Source of the DNA: Prunus persica | Taxonomy: Eukaryota; Streptophyta; Magnoliopsida; Rosales; Rosaceae | Reading direction: 5' to 3' | Assembly (NCBI RefSeq): GCF_000346465.2 | Contig: NC_034013.1 | Location: forward strand, 16,126,885-16,190,884 | DNA length: 64,000 nucleotides | Shown: piece by piece, positions 12,076 through 23,328 of the stretch | Numbering within the stretch: position 1 is the first letter of the stretch | How the letters are laid out: each line of letters opens with the position of its first letter | Made by a program: the position numbers and the translations under genes | Notes under the pieces: generated by a model | What the model saw: the letters and a program-made list of their open reading frames with translations, nothing else | Told to the model about the DNA's origin: nothing | Database searches by the model: none

Positions 12076-12354
12076 ATGGCGTCGACGACCCCAAGAAAAG
12101 TGGAGGTGCTGTGGCTGTTTCGATCGCTGCTGCGTACGGCGAGGCAGTTCTGCGACTACAACGTGAGAGAGTACACCAAGCGCCGCACCATCGACGCCTT
12201 CCGCCACAACAAGTCTCTCTCCGAGCCCTCCCATCTCTCTTCAGTCATTTCCGACGGCAAGGCCCAGCTGGACCTCGCTAAAAGGCAAGCACTCGTGTAC
12301 AAGCTCTATGCCCCAAAGATGACTAGCATCATGGACCTCAAGCCCACCATCTGA
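12076..12354 (+). CDS. ISD11: LYR-motif protein, ISD11/LYRM4-like
   Basis: Single-exon gene of 92 residues starting at MASTTPRK. The LYR signature near the N-terminus reads LWLFR (residues 12-16), followed by basic helix residues, DYNVREYTKRR and a C-terminal part with GKAQLDLAKRQALVYKLYAPK. This pattern and the short length match the ISD11/LYRM4 family. ISD11 binds and stabilises the cysteine desulfurase NFS1 with acyl carrier protein in mitochondria for Fe-S cluster assembly. The central Tyr of LYR is Phe here. The chosen ATG is the first in frame; the reading frame upstream has no other ATG. A TA-rich tract (about 12512-12530) follows in the 3' region. The gene converges with the SNARE gene on the other strand. 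Confidence 0.88.
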   Translation: MASTTPRKVEVLWLFRSLLRTARQFCDYNVREYTKRRTIDAFRHNKSLSEPSHLSSVISDGKAQLDLAKRQALVYKLYAPKMTSIMDLKPTI

Positions 12355-12830
12355 AAACCAACTCCTCAAACAACAACAATAAACGAGCTTTGCTACTTGA
12401 TTTTTTGTTTGTTTTGTTTACTGGGTTTTTCTTTGCATTTTGCTTAGTTTCGTTATGCCTTGTGTAATGGGGATTTACAGTGTACCATGAGTATGGAAAT
12501 GATGATTTGATAATATATATATATATATATGGGTTTTGGATTTTATTGAGAATTTTCTTTCCTTGCAGGTTCATTACTTTGTTGAGAATTTTGAATAGGC
12601 TAAGACAGGTATAAAACAAACAAGGCTCTAGATGACAACACATTCATCTTAAAGAAAAAGTATCCTTTACTAATCATCCTTTCAACTTATGTTTCACGAA
12701 CAAAGTGTTATACCATATCCAGATACTTCAACGTGTCTACATCCAGATCCATAAATCGGGCTAAAAAAAGAGTGAAACAAAGAATATGTTTTGTGGGGGG
12801 GGGGGGGGGGGGGGGGCGCGCGCCTGTATT
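12355..12830. other. Convergent 3' region of LYR and SNARE genes
   Basis: Contains the 3' UTRs of both genes, a (TA)n tract at about 12512-12530 and an uninterrupted run of 22 G at 12795-12816 followed by CGCGCGC. The run is C-rich in the SNARE transcript. It lies only 15 bp beyond the SNARE stop codon. Confidence 0.7.
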
Positions 12831-14750
12831 CTACTTTCCAAGCAAACGACGACCGCGTTGATTTGCACCTCTAACACGAACATTTAGCTCATCAACATCA
12901 TCATAGAGATGGCCCAGAGCTTTGTTATGCCTGCAAAAATCATTGGGGAGATACTAGTTACATTTAGTTTAATGTTGCCTTAAAAGGTTCAGGCTGGATG
13001 AGCAAATAGAGGATGGTGATCAAGATAATCAATTTAGCATAGAATGAACGGAAAGATGCTGGCACCCATGTATCTGAACTGAATCATCATAACTAACCTC
13101 TCAATTTCAGAACCCATGTCAACGGCCATATCCTTCAGCTCTCCCAACAGATCACTTAAATCCGACAATCCATCATCTTGCTTCGCCTTCTCTAACTGTT
13201 TAAGCCAAAAAGTCGGTCAACTGGAAAATTTGAAAAAGAACAAAAACCAAGCAAACAAATACAAACCTCAACTTTCTGAAGGGCATTGACAGGTCCAGGA
13301 GGTAGTGTTTGTGGAGTTGACCTTCCCTTGGGTGCAGAAGTCAGTCCCAACTTCTCCCTCTCCTCCAATTGGCCGCCCCTTCTGACTGCATTATCTGCAT
13401 TTTCCAATTTTGAAAATGATAATATTATTATTTTTCCAGAGAAAGGAGACAATATACATAATTTCCAGGGGCAACAAAGGGCATATAAGTAATGGACAGA
13501 AAAGAAAGCAAATTAACCTCCTGTGATGACAGGGCCACTTATTGGGCGAGTCTTCTTTGGCTTCCAAGTCTTAGAGAAGATGCCCCCAAGACTTCCTAAA
13601 AGTTTTTCACCCTGAAATAAGAAAGTAATGACATTGTTCATTCTACCAAAGAAGATCACCATTAATACCAAAAACAACAATAACAAAACCATAGGAGTTG
13701 TTGAAAGAGGACTCAAGAACTAAAACGTGTTTCTTGCTGAAGAGAATAGAATAGTGAAGGAGGCTATTGGAGAAAGTATGATATGTCAATTTTCACAATT
13801 AAGAGTACTGGAGGATACACTATATTTATCATCACTGCCATTAGTGGCTTGTTTGTACTATACATTCCATCATCATTTCATTGTAACTTATAAAAAGTTA
13901 AATTGATAAACTCTTATATGGACAAGGCTTGCCATCCCCAAATTAGATAAAGATCTACACCAGGATTACAGAAAAAGAAAACAAAAAACCTATATAGGAA
14001 TCAAACCAAACTCTCTCCAGAAGGAAGAGCAAGGGGTTTGCGATGGGGAATTATCAACACAAATCAAGACCAACAGTAGAAACCAATAGGCATATCACAA
14101 ACAGATAATGCCTGTAAGAACAAGATCACCTGCTATACAAAAACCATCAACTCCGTTGGTATGCAATGCAAAAATTAAATTGTTAATCATGATAAATGGT
14201 AGTAGATAGTCTAATCAATAACCAACTGCATCAATACTGGGAACATAATACTTTCAAGTCTTATCTTTCGTATGCACTTAAATTCATGATGTATATAACT
14301 TTAATTTGATCAAGGAAACCATACCCGACTAAGATCCTGATCAATGTCTGCAGCGACCATGTGGGACCTAGTGATTTGTTCCCCCTGCTGATGCAAAGTG
14401 ACCAAAGTTTTGGTAGCATCCTCTCTTATTTCTTCAGCAATCTTCAGGCAGCCGTTGACTGATTTTGTAGTCTCCTCAGCCTTGTACACTGCATAGTTCT
14501 CCAACTCTTCCACTGATTGATTCTCTACTCCTCCTGTATCACGGAAATCATTCTTGTACTTGTTTCTCTCTGTCAACGTAGTCTTGTATGAATATGAAGA
14601 ATATTTCTCTTCTCCTTGACCATCATCAAATGGATTGGTGCTAGCGTTCTGTCCAACTGGCGCATTTTCAAAAGGGTTTGAGCCAGAAGAAGCAGGATTA
14701 ACTGTGATATGTTTAGCAGCCTTCAAAGGAGACTTCTTTAAGCCAAACAT
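12831..14750 (-). CDS. SNAP33: SNAP25-homologous SNARE, SNAP33-like (Qb+Qc)
   Basis: Five coding exons on the minus strand: 14750-14325, 13611-13518, 13394-13267, 13195-13098 and 12930-12831. They join in frame to 281 residues, slightly shorter than typical SNAP33. The N-terminus MFGLKKSPLK is followed by NPF motifs (NPFENA, NPFDDG). The Qb SNARE helix spans about residues 84-150, with GEQI at its centre. The linker has GSLGGIFSKTWKPKK, and the Qc helix covers about 217-281 (DLLGELKDMAVDMGSEIERH). Plant SNAP33 pairs with syntaxins such as KNOLLE or PEN1 at the cell plate and plasma membrane during cytokinesis and defence secretion. The central position of the Qc helix is His250 where SNAP25-type proteins have Gln. 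A 5' UTR exon probably ends at a donor near 15643 (TCTCGG/gtatgc). Confidence 0.92.
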
Positions 14751-15850
14751 TTTCAATGGGAAAATATGCACAATTTAGTCGAGCGACAAATGGGGTAGAA
14801 GATCTGAAGATCTTAAATGAAATTGAAAAATGGTACTTTAGAAATCTGTACAAAGATCAACAGCAGTCCTGGAAGAGCAAACAAGAACAATATGTGAGAT
14901 GTTGGCAACACACCAAAAGCATCAGCACTCAAACAAAGAAGAGCCAACTTAGCAGAAGTTCAAAACCTTCATAATCAAATGAAAATTGGGCAGTACAGCT
15001 CAAGAACAAATTTCAAGGAAGTAACCGAGAACACCAAATCAAGCAACACAAACTTGTAAAGAAAACATACACAAATTGAAAAGTTTGCCCCAATTCCTTA
15101 AAAGCCCACGACCACTTGGGTCGTGCAATCTCCCGGTACAACAAGAACTTTCGAAAAATTGGAACTTTAAAACGAGATCAAAAGACTAAAAACAACTATA
15201 ATATTTAATCACAAACAAACACACAACCAACCCATTTGCTTAATTTGGTTGCTCAGAAGAAACAAGGAAAAGAATCAAATTCCAGAAAAAAAATTCATCA
15301 TATGGTATCCCAGAAAACTAAACAATTTGACTTGGTTGACTTGACCTTCTTACTGAACAACCCCAACTACACAAAGAAAAGAATCCAAAATTCCGTTTTC
15401 CTTTTTGTGTTCCTCCCTTTTCTCAGCAACCAAACAGAGTAGATGAATAAAGAAAATCAGAAACCCATGTAGAGATAGCCAGAAATGGGCTCTTGAAATT
15501 AAATAGAGAAGTTGACCGTTAGATAACAACAAAAAAGGAACAAAGCAAGAGAAGCTACAGAAAACCCAAGTGGAAAAGGAGAAAATAATAAAAAAGGAGA
15601 ACCAGAATCAAAGAAAATCCATTAAAAGAAAAAGATTTGCATACCCGAGAAATTGCATCAAATGTCTTGCAAGGAGGAAAAGCCAGATCTTTTTACAGAG
15701 AGAGAGGGGGAGAGAGAGAGAGTTTTAAAGGGTGGGAAAGAGGGAAGGGGGTTATTCAAAGGTAGACTTGGCAATTGGAAAAACGCGGTGTCACAAAACG
15801 TAGTCTTTACGATGGAAACTGGAAACTGCTACTGGTCATTCGGGTGATTG
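14751..15850 (-). promoter_or_regulatory. 5' UTR intron and first exon of the SNAP33-like gene
   Basis: Plus-strand text reads gcatacccgagaaattg near 15640-15658, which on the minus strand gives an exon end CTCGG followed by gtatgc. This is a likely 5' UTR donor with an intron of about 0.85 kb. Upstream (about 15690-15740) is a GA-rich stretch, CT-rich in the transcript, of the kind found in plant leaders. The short reading frames here on both strands have no recognised domain. Confidence 0.5.
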
Positions 15851-16285
15851 GGTCTTGTAAATTTCGACAAAGGAACGCAGTGTTTTTATGCTTTTGTTTG
15901 TTTCCTTTCTTACTTGTTTTCTTTTTAAATAAATAAAATTATTTTTTTATATAATTACTTTCCTTAATTAAGTACACGTGTTTAGGTATCCTCTTTAGTT
16001 AAATTTCGATTCCATCTCAAATTCTCAATCACAGATGGTTGAAGTTGAACAAATCAAATGATTCTTAATTGAACCCACTTCTCCCATTCTTGTCTTTTTT
16101 CTAAGAGGATCAATTTGGACTAGTTCTTTGTAATTGTTTGTTATATCCCTTGGCAATTTGGGGCTCATAAATATTATATAGCGACACTATCCTTTGCATT
16201 TACTACCAAAGTCAAGTCTTCTAGCCACCAAACCATAACATATTTTCCAATTACTCAAAACCTATGGAATTTTTTTTTTTGAATT
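15851..16285. other. Intergenic, nothing recognised
   Basis: AT-rich promoter-side sequence of the SNAP33-like gene up to the solo LTR. No gene or repeat is identified. Confidence 0.4.
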
Positions 16286-16290
16286 ATAGC

Positions 16291-16763
16291 TGTTTATACC
16301 CGGAATAAACGACCTATGACCTCCGAACACGTGGACATGGTTGGTATTGATCACTGATGACCTTCGGCATGGTGCCTACCGATCGTTTCCTTTTTTGATC
16401 ATTGCTCTACCGGACACGTGTCATGCTCACAATCCGCTTCTACAGTCCCACATCAGAAATATGAGCATAGTGCACGCCTCCCATGGCCTATATAAGAAGA
16501 CCCATATCCTCAAAAGGAAGGGATCAGAACTAACGGTACGCTACCGATTGATCTGTCAGTTAACATTACTAAAACCGTACTTACTAAAGCATTGGAGAGC
16601 CTTCGGCCGGTACCACACCGGTACCCCAAGGTCTTACCGAACGTGTCCTTTTGCAGGTACTTACCCTTCTGAAGTTAGACATCTTCCGAAGATAGACACC
16701 TGCCGAAGGCATAATATCACTAAGTTGGCGAAACACGTGCCGAACCACTTTTTCGCATCAACA
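16291..16763 (+). mobile_element. Solo LTR, same family as the 17.6-27.9 kb Tat element
   Basis: A 473-bp LTR beginning TGTTTATACC and ending CGCATCAACA. It is flanked by the 5-bp target duplication ATAGC (16286-16290 and 16764-16768). It aligns along its full length with the reverse complement of the two 475-bp LTRs at 17584-18058 and 27439-27913. It has a TATA motif (TATATAAG, 16489-16496). No internal sequence remains, so it is the product of LTR-LTR recombination. Its divergence from the neighbouring LTRs is clearly larger than theirs from each other. Confidence 0.93.
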
Positions 16764-16768
16764 ATAGC

Positions 16769-17578
16769 ATTAAGTCCTAGGCTAGATTTATGACATGAAA
16801 GTTTAAAACAAGAAACACCGTTTCACGAAATCCGACCAACGATCGGTGGTTGGTAGTGTGAGGCTCCAATAACATCGTGCGAGGGCAGCCGGCCATCAGT
16901 TGGAGTTGATTTTCGTGGCTCTATGCCGGCCGGAAGAATCCAGTTTATTTGGTGGCGTCTTGTGTGATGAGTTGCAACTAATAGAGACAATACATTGATG
17001 TTAATTTGTCACCAAGTTATGTTCAAATGAGCATTTACATACATTAGTGTAATTGCCATTGAATTAGGATGTATTATTACCAAACTAAACTAAAGAATAT
17101 ATACCAAAATGATGTATGCGAGGGATTACTAAATAATCTTTTCCAACCACCTTGCGAAATTTCTCATAAGTTTTTTCAAATAGTTGGGTTTCCTTTGCAC
17201 TACAAATCGGCTCATAACATGATGACAAATGGGATCCTAATGTGTGCTCAAATCGAATGGGATAATTATGTTTCACAAGCAACATTTTTTTTGGTAAGAT
17301 GGAAAATCTATAGTCGGACTTGAATAAAGAAGAGAGATTAGAGTAGCAGCCACTCCAGCCTTAAGATATATATTAACATTGGTTAGGATAATTAAAAATA
17401 AATAATAGTTGTTATCACTTCTTAACAATGATGGACTACATGTTGCCTCATTGCTAGGTATAAACGGGGTCTCTCTCCCCATCACTAAACCCTACTATGC
17501 ATTATTATCTTATCATAATTTCATGGGTTATTATAAAAGTCACCATCATCCTTGCCTTATGTGAAGAAGTCTAAAATA
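16769..17578. other. Spacer between solo LTR and full-length element
   Basis: About 0.8 kb of mostly AT-rich sequence with no gene. The string ggggtctctctcccc...cctactatgcat (about 17465-17503) recurs at about 34712-34747, so a small dispersed repeat or shared ancestral flank is present. Confidence 0.45.
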
Positions 17579-17583
17579 AATAT

Positions 17584-18058
17584 TGTTGATGCGAAAAAGT
17601 GGTTCGGCACGTATTTCGCCCAACTTAGTTATATTATGCCTTCGGTAGGTGACTGTCTTTGGAAGATGCTCTACTTCGGAAGGGTAAGTACCTACAAAAG
17701 GACACGTTCGGTAAGTCCTTGGGGCACCGGTGTGGTACCGGCCGAAGGCTCTCCGATGCTTTAGTAAGTACGGTTTTAGTAATGTTAACTGACAGATCAA
17801 TCGATAGCGTACCGTTTGTTCTGATTCGCTCCTTTTGGAGATGTGGGTCTTCTTATATAGGCCTTGGGAGGTGTGCACTGTGCTCGTATTTTCGATGTGG
17901 GACTGTGGACGCGGATTGTGAGCATGACACGCGTCCGCTGGTAAAAAGGGTCAAGATAGATGGCTTCGGTAGGAAGCATGCCGAAGGCGTTTCTGCAGCC
18001 AAAATAGATCCTGTCCACATGTTCGGTTGTCATAGGAAGTTTATCTCCGGTATAAACA
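17584..18058 (-). repeat. 3' LTR of Tat element
   Basis: 475 bp, left-hand LTR in window coordinates. Immediately inside it a G-rich, largely purine stretch on the minus strand (18059-18074, CTTGGGGGACTAC) serves as the likely polypurine tract for plus-strand priming. Confidence 0.93.
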
Positions 18059-18346
18059 GTAGTCCCCCAAGTTCTCTTCCGAAGGTTCTTCGGAAGGGAA
18101 TTTAGTTTTCTACTGTGGTTCGGAGGTTGACCCGCCGTTCGGTAGGCTCGTTGGGGGAGATTGACCTGGGACTCGTGGGGTCGTCGATGCTGAGAGGCGA
18201 GTGGGCAGAGAGACGCTTCGTCTTCAGTTCCTGGCGTGCAGTCGGCGGCGCCATTCGTCGGGTGACGCATGGCCAGCGAAAGGACGTCTGACGGCGCTTT
18301 AAAGAGCCATTTAGTCTTTCGAGGCGTACCGTTATAGCTCTCTCCC

Positions 18347-20984
18347 TATAAATAGAAGTTGCTCTGGACGTAAGGCTCACTTTGCAATTGAGAGTTTGAC
18401 GCGAGAGCTCTGCGCAGACGATTTTTGAAGAGAGCGAACGGCAATCAAGCCGATTTTTACAGCGGTTCTCGGCATACAAGGCGATTTCCGAAGTCTCTGA
18501 TCGGCGATCAAATCATCCCACACTACTCAAGGTAAGATACCGTTCAGTACCCCCAGAATACTCTCTTTTTATGTAATTATACGTTTTTCCATGGCATAGG
18601 CTAGCCGAACGTTAAGTAGGATTTTCCTTCGGTAGTCTAGTGGCCATAGGTAGCGATGTAGGTATCGGTAGGGTAGTTTGTGGCACGGGCCTTAGCTTCC
18701 CTTTCGTTGTTTTGTAGATGTCCGATAGCGAGTCGCCGTTCGGCAGTGAGCCCAACGCGTTCGATGGGGAGTTATCATCGGGATGGGATACGTCCAGCGG
18801 GGCTGTAAGCCTCGACGTCGAGGGTGGAGGAGACACCGATTTTGAGCTATTCGGTGAGGAGGTGACCTCCATTCCCACCCATGGCATCGGTAAGGGGCTT
18901 ATGACGGGGTAACCGCAACCTTTGGCCGTGGTGTACAAGGACGGTACCCGCGTCGGCCCGTTGGAGCATCAGCCTGAGGCCTCCACCTCCGGTCGTGGTG
19001 AGGGCATTGCCGGTCCCTCCCAGCCGAGGGTGACGATCGTCCATCGGGAGCAGCCTAGGGTACCGATGGGGGTGCCGTAGAAAACTTTGTTCGGGGTCGA
19101 CTACTTGGAGCCCAACAAGATCACCGAACGAGAGCTGGAGAGGATTAGGGCCGAGTACCTCATTCCGGACTCGGTGAAGATGAGGATACCGAGCCCTGTC
19201 GAGTCCCTCAGCGACCCGGCGAACGGTGAAGTGACCTTCTTCACCGATGTTCTTCAGCAAGGGGTTCGGTTGCCGTTACAACCTGCCGTGCAGAAGATCC
19301 TTGCCCAGATCGGGTGGCCTTGATGGGGGTAATTGCTGCGTTCGGGATTGCCGAGGAGGGGGAGCCTTCCTACGAGCAGTTCTCGTACTTATACAGCATT
19401 ACCAAGTCCAAGAGCACCGATCACGGCGGCTAGGTTCAGGCGAACTGCCTGAAGGCTTCCGAGCGGGGGCACTTCATCAGCTCGGTGCCGACTTCTCAAA
19501 AGTCGTGGAGGAATCGGCGGGTGCTACTCTCCAGCAATTGGGAATCGCCATCGGGAACTCCTCCCCGCTTCTCGGTCCCCACTACATTTCAGATTGCCGG
19601 TAGGGTCCCGAGATACCGATTGATAGGTCGGCTTCTCTTCTCTCCTTGTTTTATTTAACTAATTTTCCTTCTTCTGGTAGATAAACTCAAGCAGCCGAGC
19701 CCTAAGCAAAGTGAGATCCAGCAGCTCGACAGAGTAAGGCTGAGAGTACCCGCTGCCGAGCGAGTTTACCCACGCTTCCTCTTCACCGACAACCTCGTCA
19801 GAGCCGGCCTCATCGACCCTGCTGAGAGTAAGTGTATCTTTCCTTCTCCTTTTTTTGTTTGTTTTCGTGCATTGCTTTTGCTTGCCGACTGACAAATGCT
19901 TTTGACTAGTGACGGACGCCAGGAAGGCTGCCGAGGCGAAGAAGATGAACGAGTCCTCCAGGAGGCGCCTAATGATGGGCCTGGAGGGTAAGAAGAAAAA
20001 GAGGCAGCCTGAGGAAGCTTCTGCTCAGCAGACGGCGGTGGATCCTGAGGATCAGACTCTCGCCGATCGTATGTGGCAGCTGGGTGCCAAGCCTGTGCTC
20101 AGGCGGGTCGGCGATGAGGACTCCGCACCGAGGCGGATGGGTACTGAAGCCACTGCTTCCAAGGCTGCCGGTAAACGGCCGGAGACGGTCGATCTGGAGG
20201 CCCAGCCAGTCTCCAAGCGCCCTCGCCAATCGGAGGTCCCGAGGGCCGTCCTTGTGGTGGAGGACGAGGACGGTCCTTCTGAGGCTGTCATCATTGCCTG
20301 CCCGACGAAGACGGTCGAGTTCGTCAACCATATGATCCTCGGCTCTCAGATATAGCTGCCGGAGATCGACGAACTACCGAAGAGGTTTCTTCGGGAGGAG
20401 GCTAGACGCGCCTTCCAGCTTCAGGCTTCGGTAAGATTGTCTTTCTTCTTGCGTCCTTTATTTTTTAAGTGTGGCACGCTTCTGACTTTGTTTATTTTGT
20501 GCAGGCGTCCATGGACATGTGGCTTTGCGTCAAGCGGGCCATTGCTGCTGCCGAGCGCGCCAAGAAGGCGTACGAGGACGGCAGGGCCAAGGTCGCCGAG
20601 GCTGGCAAAGCGCTCCAGGAGCATGCCCACCTGCTGAAGGAGAAAGAGTATGCCGAACGGCAGGTTCTTGCTTCGAAGGAGAAGGTGGAGGAGATGAGGG
20701 GTCTCCTGGAGGCAGCGCTGGCGACAGCGAGGGATGCCGAGGCCGCCAAAGAGGCAGTGCAGGTGGCCTTGGAGGAGTCGGAGCGGGCTAAGGCTGCGGA
20801 GATCGAGGCTGCCGTTCAGTCAGCTATTCGGGGGTACCGCTCGTCCGAAGAGTTCACTGTTCTCCTGGATAAGGAAGTGGGCTCGGAGATGGCGGACTTG
20901 TTGTACCGATTCAAACGGTACAACCCTGGGCAAAAGCTGAACCTGAACTTCATAGCCGACCCTCCCCCCTACCGGAAGGAATAA
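18347..20984 (+). pseudogene. Spliced antisense gene inside the Tat element (Transposase_28-like, coiled-coil)
   Basis: Runs opposite to gag-pol, between integrase and 3' LTR. A TATA box (TATAAATAG, 18347-18355) precedes a probable 5' UTR intron (18532-18717) that ends right before an ATG (18718, MSDSESPFGS). Four coding exons follow: 18718-19599, 19681-19827, 19910-20430 and 20505-20984 (TAA). Every intron is GT..AG and the phases agree across all junctions. Exon 1 contains LEPNKITERELERIRAEYLI and GVRLPLQPAVQKILAQIGWP, which resemble the Pfam 'putative gypsy type transposon' family. Exon 3 is basic with a GKKKKRQPEE patch. Exon 4 is a long Ala/Glu/Lys coiled coil. Stops lie at 18910, 19078, about 19430 and 20353, and a 1-bp loss near 19315 breaks the frame. 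Grande-type elements are known to carry an antisense gene here. Confidence 0.72.
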
Positions 20985-21508
20985 CCGAAGAAATGATCGA
21001 GGAGTATGAGGGGGAGGACGCCGCCGAAGGCTTCGGATCTGCCGAGGCTGCCGCCGCCGATGAAACTTGAGGCTCCTTGCCGTTTTTTCGTGATAGTTGT
21101 ATTAGTTTTTTTTTTATTTCGTGTACCGAACATATTGATGCCGAGGGCATCTTTAATTCAAATGCGTGTTTTTATCTACTGTTGTTTGAACAATCTGAAC
21201 ACGTGTTTAAATTGGCGATCGTACTTACCGCCGAAAGGCTCCGTATAGGATTTATGACGTTAAAGGGACACTTCGAAGTCGTTAAGTTCCGATGGAATCT
21301 GTAGGGTAACAATTTCGAAAAACATTTATTGCCGTAGGCTAATAAAGATGCCGCAGAACGTTATCTTGCCACTATTGGCAGCTGTGGGCTTAGTAGAGTA
21401 ATTTTAAAAAGAGGTTCTGAAGTAATAGTGCCGAAGGCTTTTTATTAATTTCTGCCGAAGGGCAAATACATTTCAATCGGTTACAACTTTGTCCTACCGT
21501 AGGCTAGG
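20985..21508. other. Non-coding strip between the two gene ends of the Tat element
   Basis: The antisense gene ends at 20984 and pol ends at 21509 from the other side. The spacer probably holds both 3' ends. It is rich in 'gccgaaggc' words seen through the element. Confidence 0.5.
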
Positions 21509-22350
21509 TTACTTGAAATAGTATTTGAGATGTTCCACGTTCCAAGGATGATCGAGGGTCTTGCCGTTGGAGTCTCTTAGGCGGTAGGTTCCCGATCGAA
21601 GGATACCGATGATCTCATAGGGTCCTTCCCAGGAAGGTCCGAGGGTTCCTTCCGTGGCATCCTTGGTTGCTAAGGATACCTTCCGCATGACCCAGTCTCT
21701 GATTCGGAACAAGCGGTGTCTGACCCTAGAGTCGTGATACCGAGAGACACGTTGCTTGTAGGCTTCATTCCGAAGGTTGGCATATGCCCGGTGCTCTTCG
21801 AGAAGATCGAGGCTTAGAGAAAGTGCTTCTTCATTCGGCTTCGAAGCGAAGGTTTTCGTTTGGTAGGAAGGTTCGCCAATTTTCACAGGCACCACGGCTT
21901 CCGAACTGAAAGCCAAAGAAAAAGGGGTCTCTCCCGTGGAACGTTCGGTAAGATGTCCGAATGGCCCAGAGTGCTTCGGGAAGCTTTTCTGGCCGGCTCC
22001 TTTGACCTTGTCGAGCTGCCGTTTCAGTAGTTTCTTGATGATTTTGTTTATTGTTTCGACCTGACCGTTTGACTGGGGATGGGTCGGTGATGTGAAAAAC
22101 AAGTTGATTTTCAGGCGGGTGCAAAATTGCCTGAAGAGTCCGAATCAAACTGCTTGCCGTTATCGATAATGATTGCATATGGGATACTGAACCTGCAACA
22201 AATGTGAGTCCAGACGAAGTCTTCCACTCTTGCTGCCGTTATGGTTGCCAGAGGTTCGGCTTCTACCCATTTGGTGAAATAGTCGACGGCGACCACTACA
22301 TATTTCACTTGGCCTTTGCCCTGCGACATCGGACCGATCAGGTCCAGCCC
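21509..22350 (-). pseudogene. Tat element integrase catalytic core, frameshifted
   Basis: From GLDLIGPM the core carries the first two acidic residues (the Asp of LDLIGP and the Asp of IIDNGKQF). The frame is lost near 22120-22135, where one T is missing from a TTTC string. The rest is readable in another frame (22102-21509): PTHPQSNGQVETIN with the third catalytic Glu, then the C-terminal part with SWEGPYEIIGILRSGTYRL. Integration function is lost in this copy. Confidence 0.87.
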
Positions 22351-23328
22351 CTATTGTGCGAAAGGCCAAGGACTCACGATCAATGTCAGAGGTTCGGTAG
22401 GGATGTGCGGTATGCTACTGAAACGCTGGCATTTATCACACTTTTTCACTAGCGAATTAGCGTCCTGGTGCATGGTCGGCCAAAAGTATCCCTGCCGAAA
22501 GGCTTTGTGGGCGAGTGACCGGGACCCGGAGTGGTCGCCGCACACACCATTATGGACCTCCCGAAGGACATAGTCCCCTTGTTCTGCCGTAAGGCATTTG
22601 AGATATGGAGTTGTGTAGCCACGTTTGTACAGGACGTCGTTGATGACGGTGTACCTTGCCGATCGGTACCTAAGATTTCGGGCCTGGGCCTTGTCTTCTG
22701 GAAGGATGCCGTTGGTCAGGTACGAGTAGATAGGAGACATCCATGTATCTTCGTACTGTACGGTACATGTTTCGAAGGCTATCGTGCTCGGTTGGGCAAG
22801 AATTTCCACTGGCACCTTTCTTCCGATTTTGTCGTTGATTGCCGAAGCCAGACGTGCCAATGCATCGGCATGGCTATTTTCGCTCCTGGGGATCTGCTTG
22901 ATCTCGTAAGCTCGAAAGCTTTGGAGCAGCTGATGGGTAGACGAAAGGTAGGCGTGCATAGAGGCGTCCCTGGCCACGAAGTCTGTCGTTACCTGGTTCA
23001 CAATGAGCTGGGAATCGCTGTGAATTCTGATTTGTTTGGCATTCATGCTCTTGGCTAACCGAAGGCCAGCCAAGAGAGCCTCATATTCCGCTTTATTGTT
23101 GGAGGTTCGGAAGTAGAATCGGAGGGCGTACTCGATCTTGAGTCCGTCCGGTGTTGTCAGTACCAAGCCTGCTCCGCACCCTTGTTGGTTTGCCGAGCCG
23201 TCAACGTGCAGACTCCATACGGGAGTTGAGGCGTCAAAGCGTTCGGTATCAAGTTCTTCCGGCAACCCGGTCTCGGGTATCTCTTGTGCTGTTGATGGGG
23301 TGAGCTCGGAGATGAAATCGGCAATGGC
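22351..23328 (-). pseudogene. Tat element second RNase H and integrase N-terminus
   Basis: Same frame as the RT part. The second RNase H begins WSLHVDGSANQQGCGAGLVL, with DG and later NNKAEYEALLAGL and IHSDSQLIVNQ supplying the expected D, E and D. The integrase zinc domain follows (HNGVCGDHSGSRSL, then CDKCQRF). The frame stops at TAG 22351-22353 after PWPFAQ and resumes with GLDLIGPM. That position is Trp in the family, so TGG has become TAG. Confidence 0.88.

Noticed and set aside
17797..18479. Minus-strand frames in the 3' LTR and next to it
   Set aside because: They cover LTR and antisense-gene promoter sequence, with no matching splice structure or domain.
19969..20331. Minus-strand and alternate plus-strand frames within the antisense gene
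   Set aside because: High GC content makes long overlapping frames; only one frame matches the splice phases and the coiled-coil continuation.
20519..20940. Possible recent bacterial transfer because of GC-rich coding around 18-27 kb
   Set aside because: The GC-rich block coincides exactly with the retrotransposon borders and target duplications.
22531..23058. Plus-strand open frame of 175 codons opposite RNase H/integrase
   Set aside because: Shadow frame of the minus-strand polyprotein; no recognised domain.
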